From an uncultured Rikenella sp. (lineage in GTDB: Bacteria > Bacteroidota > Bacteroidia > Bacteroidales > Rikenellaceae): a DNA stretch of 64,000 nucleotides. Where the stretch lies: the NCBI GenBank assembly GCA_910577885.1, contig CAJTNK010000001.1, forward strand, positions 37,577-101,576, written 5' to 3'. Made by a program: the position numbers and the translations under genes. The notes beneath the pieces were generated by a model. It was given only the letters and a program-made list of their open reading frames with translations, did not search any database and was not told the DNA's origin. Within the stretch, counting starts at the first letter, position 1; every line of letters starts with the position of its first letter. Shown here piece by piece: positions 62,943 through 64,000 of this stretch.

Positions 62943-62974
62943 CTTCGCCCTCTCCGCACGGTTCGAGGGCGAAG
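62943..62974 (-). terminator. Terminator of the last reverse-strand gene
   Basis: CTTCGCCCTC and GAGGGCGAAG around a 12-base loop, reverse tail TATTTTTTG. It belongs to the gene at 63073-63711. Confidence 0.85.
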
Positions 62975-63072
62975 AGGGCAAGTCTTGGGCTTTTGAACGA
63001 TAAACCGAAATAAGATAAAAATGCTTTTATATAATAGTATAGGGAACTCTTTCTATATGCTCAGGGTATCGA

Positions 63073-63711
63073 TCACATGGCTACCAGAGGCAGGCATTCG
63101 ATCTCTGCCGGACCGTTCGTCAGGGCCTGCCCGACCAGCCGTTCGTTGCGTTCGACAAACTCCAGACACCACTGTTGGTAGGCCATCAGAGGTTCCAAAT
63201 AGGCCGCCAGGGCGAATTTGAGGTTCAGGTTGCGTTCCAGCGCTTCGGCATCGGCCGCGTCGGCCACCGACCGACACCGGTTATCGAGTCCGGCCACGAA
63301 GCTCAGCACCATCTGCCGGTACAGGAATAATCGGCAGCGCGCCTGTCCGCCGGCCAGGGCCTCCATGCCGGAGTCGTTCAGAAAGGCATGCAACAGGTCG
63401 AGTTTCTCATCCTCGGTATCGAAAACGCTCAACAATTCGGCCAGCGAGGCGAACTGATCGTCGATCCGATAGGCGCTCATTTTACGATCGGTAAATATGT
63501 TTTTCGGATCATACTCGCCGGCGGCCGCTTGGAGCATCCGGCAGCTTTTTTCGACCGACCGGCCGAAACAATCGAATGCGCGGTCGTAATCTCCCAGCTC
63601 GAAGCATCGGTTCGCTTCGGCGAGCTGTTCTTTGGCCATACGAAGAAATTGACGATTCACTTTATTGTGTACTGAAGCAGACATATTATTTGGGGTTTTA
63701 TAATTATTCAT
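63073..63711 (-). CDS. Unrecognised helical protein with a TPR-like segment
   Basis: A 212-residue soluble protein from ATG 63711 (MNNYKTPNNM). Residues about 18-60 (LRMAKEQLAEANRCFELGDY then DRAFDCFGRSVEKSCRML) read as one TPR-like helix pair; the rest is helical and Arg/Leu-rich. A HEPN-type fold is an alternative, but the RxxxxxH motif is not clear. Alternative starts at 63753 and 63684 exist. It stands alone with its own terminator. Confidence 0.6.
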   Translation of the reverse strand: MNNYKTPNNMSASVHNKVNRQFLRMAKEQLAEANRCFELGDYDRAFDCFGRSVEKSCRMLQAAAGEYDPKNIFTDRKMSAYRIDDQFASLAELLSVFDTEDEKLDLLHAFLNDSGMEALAGGQARCRLFLYRQMVLSFVAGLDNRCRSVADAADAEALERNLNLKFALAAYLEPLMAYQQWCLEFVERNERLVGQALTNGPAEIECLPLVAM

Positions 63712-64000
63712 CTTTTTCTCGACATTTTTCGTCGTCAACCTACCCTCAAACAACTACCGTGCCAAACTTTTTCTTCCGGCAAAAAAACGACTTGTTTTTC
63801 CCTTATTCCCGAAGACAACCCGGCCCCGTGGGCATACCGCTGGCACGCGAAGACTGGGTTTTCTCTTCCGGCAGGCCCCTACCGAGTGCCGGAAGGCACC
63901 GCCCGTCTGGCGCACCCGTTGGGTGTTTTGCCGGGGGTGCCGCTCGCACTCGAAGGCTGGGTTTTTCTCGGAAAATTTCTCGTCCGGACGGCCAATAAGA
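63712..64000. other. Window end, no gene identified
   Basis: GC-rich sequence with two similar 30-base segments about 100 bases apart (at 63836 and 63939, both with CCGCT and CTGGGTTTT) and a CCGGCA/TGCCGG pairing between them. No supported gene; a gene may begin beyond the edge. Confidence 0.3.

Overview
The window reads as part of a chromosome from a GC-rich member of the Bacteroidota, most likely an Alistipes-like (Rikenellaceae) gut anaerobe. The evidence is repeated promoters with a TAnnTTTG -7 box (and often a TTG/TTTG element about 20 bases upstream), weak Shine-Dalgarno usage, a fimbrillin/DUF5119/DUF3575 fimbrial operon, DUF4254 next to a family 9 glycosyltransferase, an Rnf operon with a RseC-like leader gene, and a tmRNA whose tag ends NSYALAA. 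The genus is an inference; I could not run a search.

Layout. 0-3.8 kb: 5' part of prs, engB, a MATE transporter, an OsmC protein and an AT-richer immunity-like gene. 4-7 kb: a LysM glucosaminidase divergent from DUF4254-GT9. 7.4-10.6 kb: a reverse operon yicC-gmk-DUF2262-nadD-TPR. 10.8-14.4 kb: serC-serA-DUF1015. 14.6-17.6 kb: a four-subunit 2-oxoacid:ferredoxin oxidoreductase (vor/kor type). 17.7-24 kb: alpha-galactosidase remnant, small membrane protein, ZIP transporter, purE, hpt, queE, a HisN-like phosphatase, gdhA. 24-31.4 kb: tandem GIY-YIG protein, YihY, an endonuclease/metallophosphatase fusion, catalase, era and tmRNA. 31.5-33.5 kb: an AT-rich island of small genes between tmRNA and tRNA-Pro. 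33.7-39 kb: reverse operon queA (frameshifted)-DJ-1-ygiQ-dnaB. 39-45 kb: DUF2027/Smr gene, RNase P RNA, a lipoprotein behind a long hairpin leader, a DUF4304-like gene inserted beside a duplicated nadB 3' end, and nadB. 45.5-51.3 kb: rseC-rnfBCDGEA. 51.4-57 kb: HEAT-repeat protein, DUF456, OmpH-like lipoprotein, ruvA, PiT transporter. 57.5-62.7 kb: fimbrial operon. The last kilobase has an unrecognised helical protein.

How genes work together. The vor-type oxidoreductase makes reduced ferredoxin from 2-oxoacids, which the Rnf complex would oxidise with NAD+ while pumping ions. GdhA, SerC/SerA, PurE, Hpt, NadB, NadD and Gmk cover amino acid, purine and NAD biosynthesis. QueE and QueA belong to the queuosine pathway, but queA is broken in this sequence.

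The most striking unexplained structure is a family of about 320-345 bp palindromic elements (six full copies and one collapsed copy) in intergenic gaps. Each folds as a long rod with side hairpins whose stem sequences differ between copies while pairing is kept. I do not recognise the family. It carries no transposase and sits in convergent, divergent and co-directional gaps, including inside the vor operon and directly upstream of rnpB.
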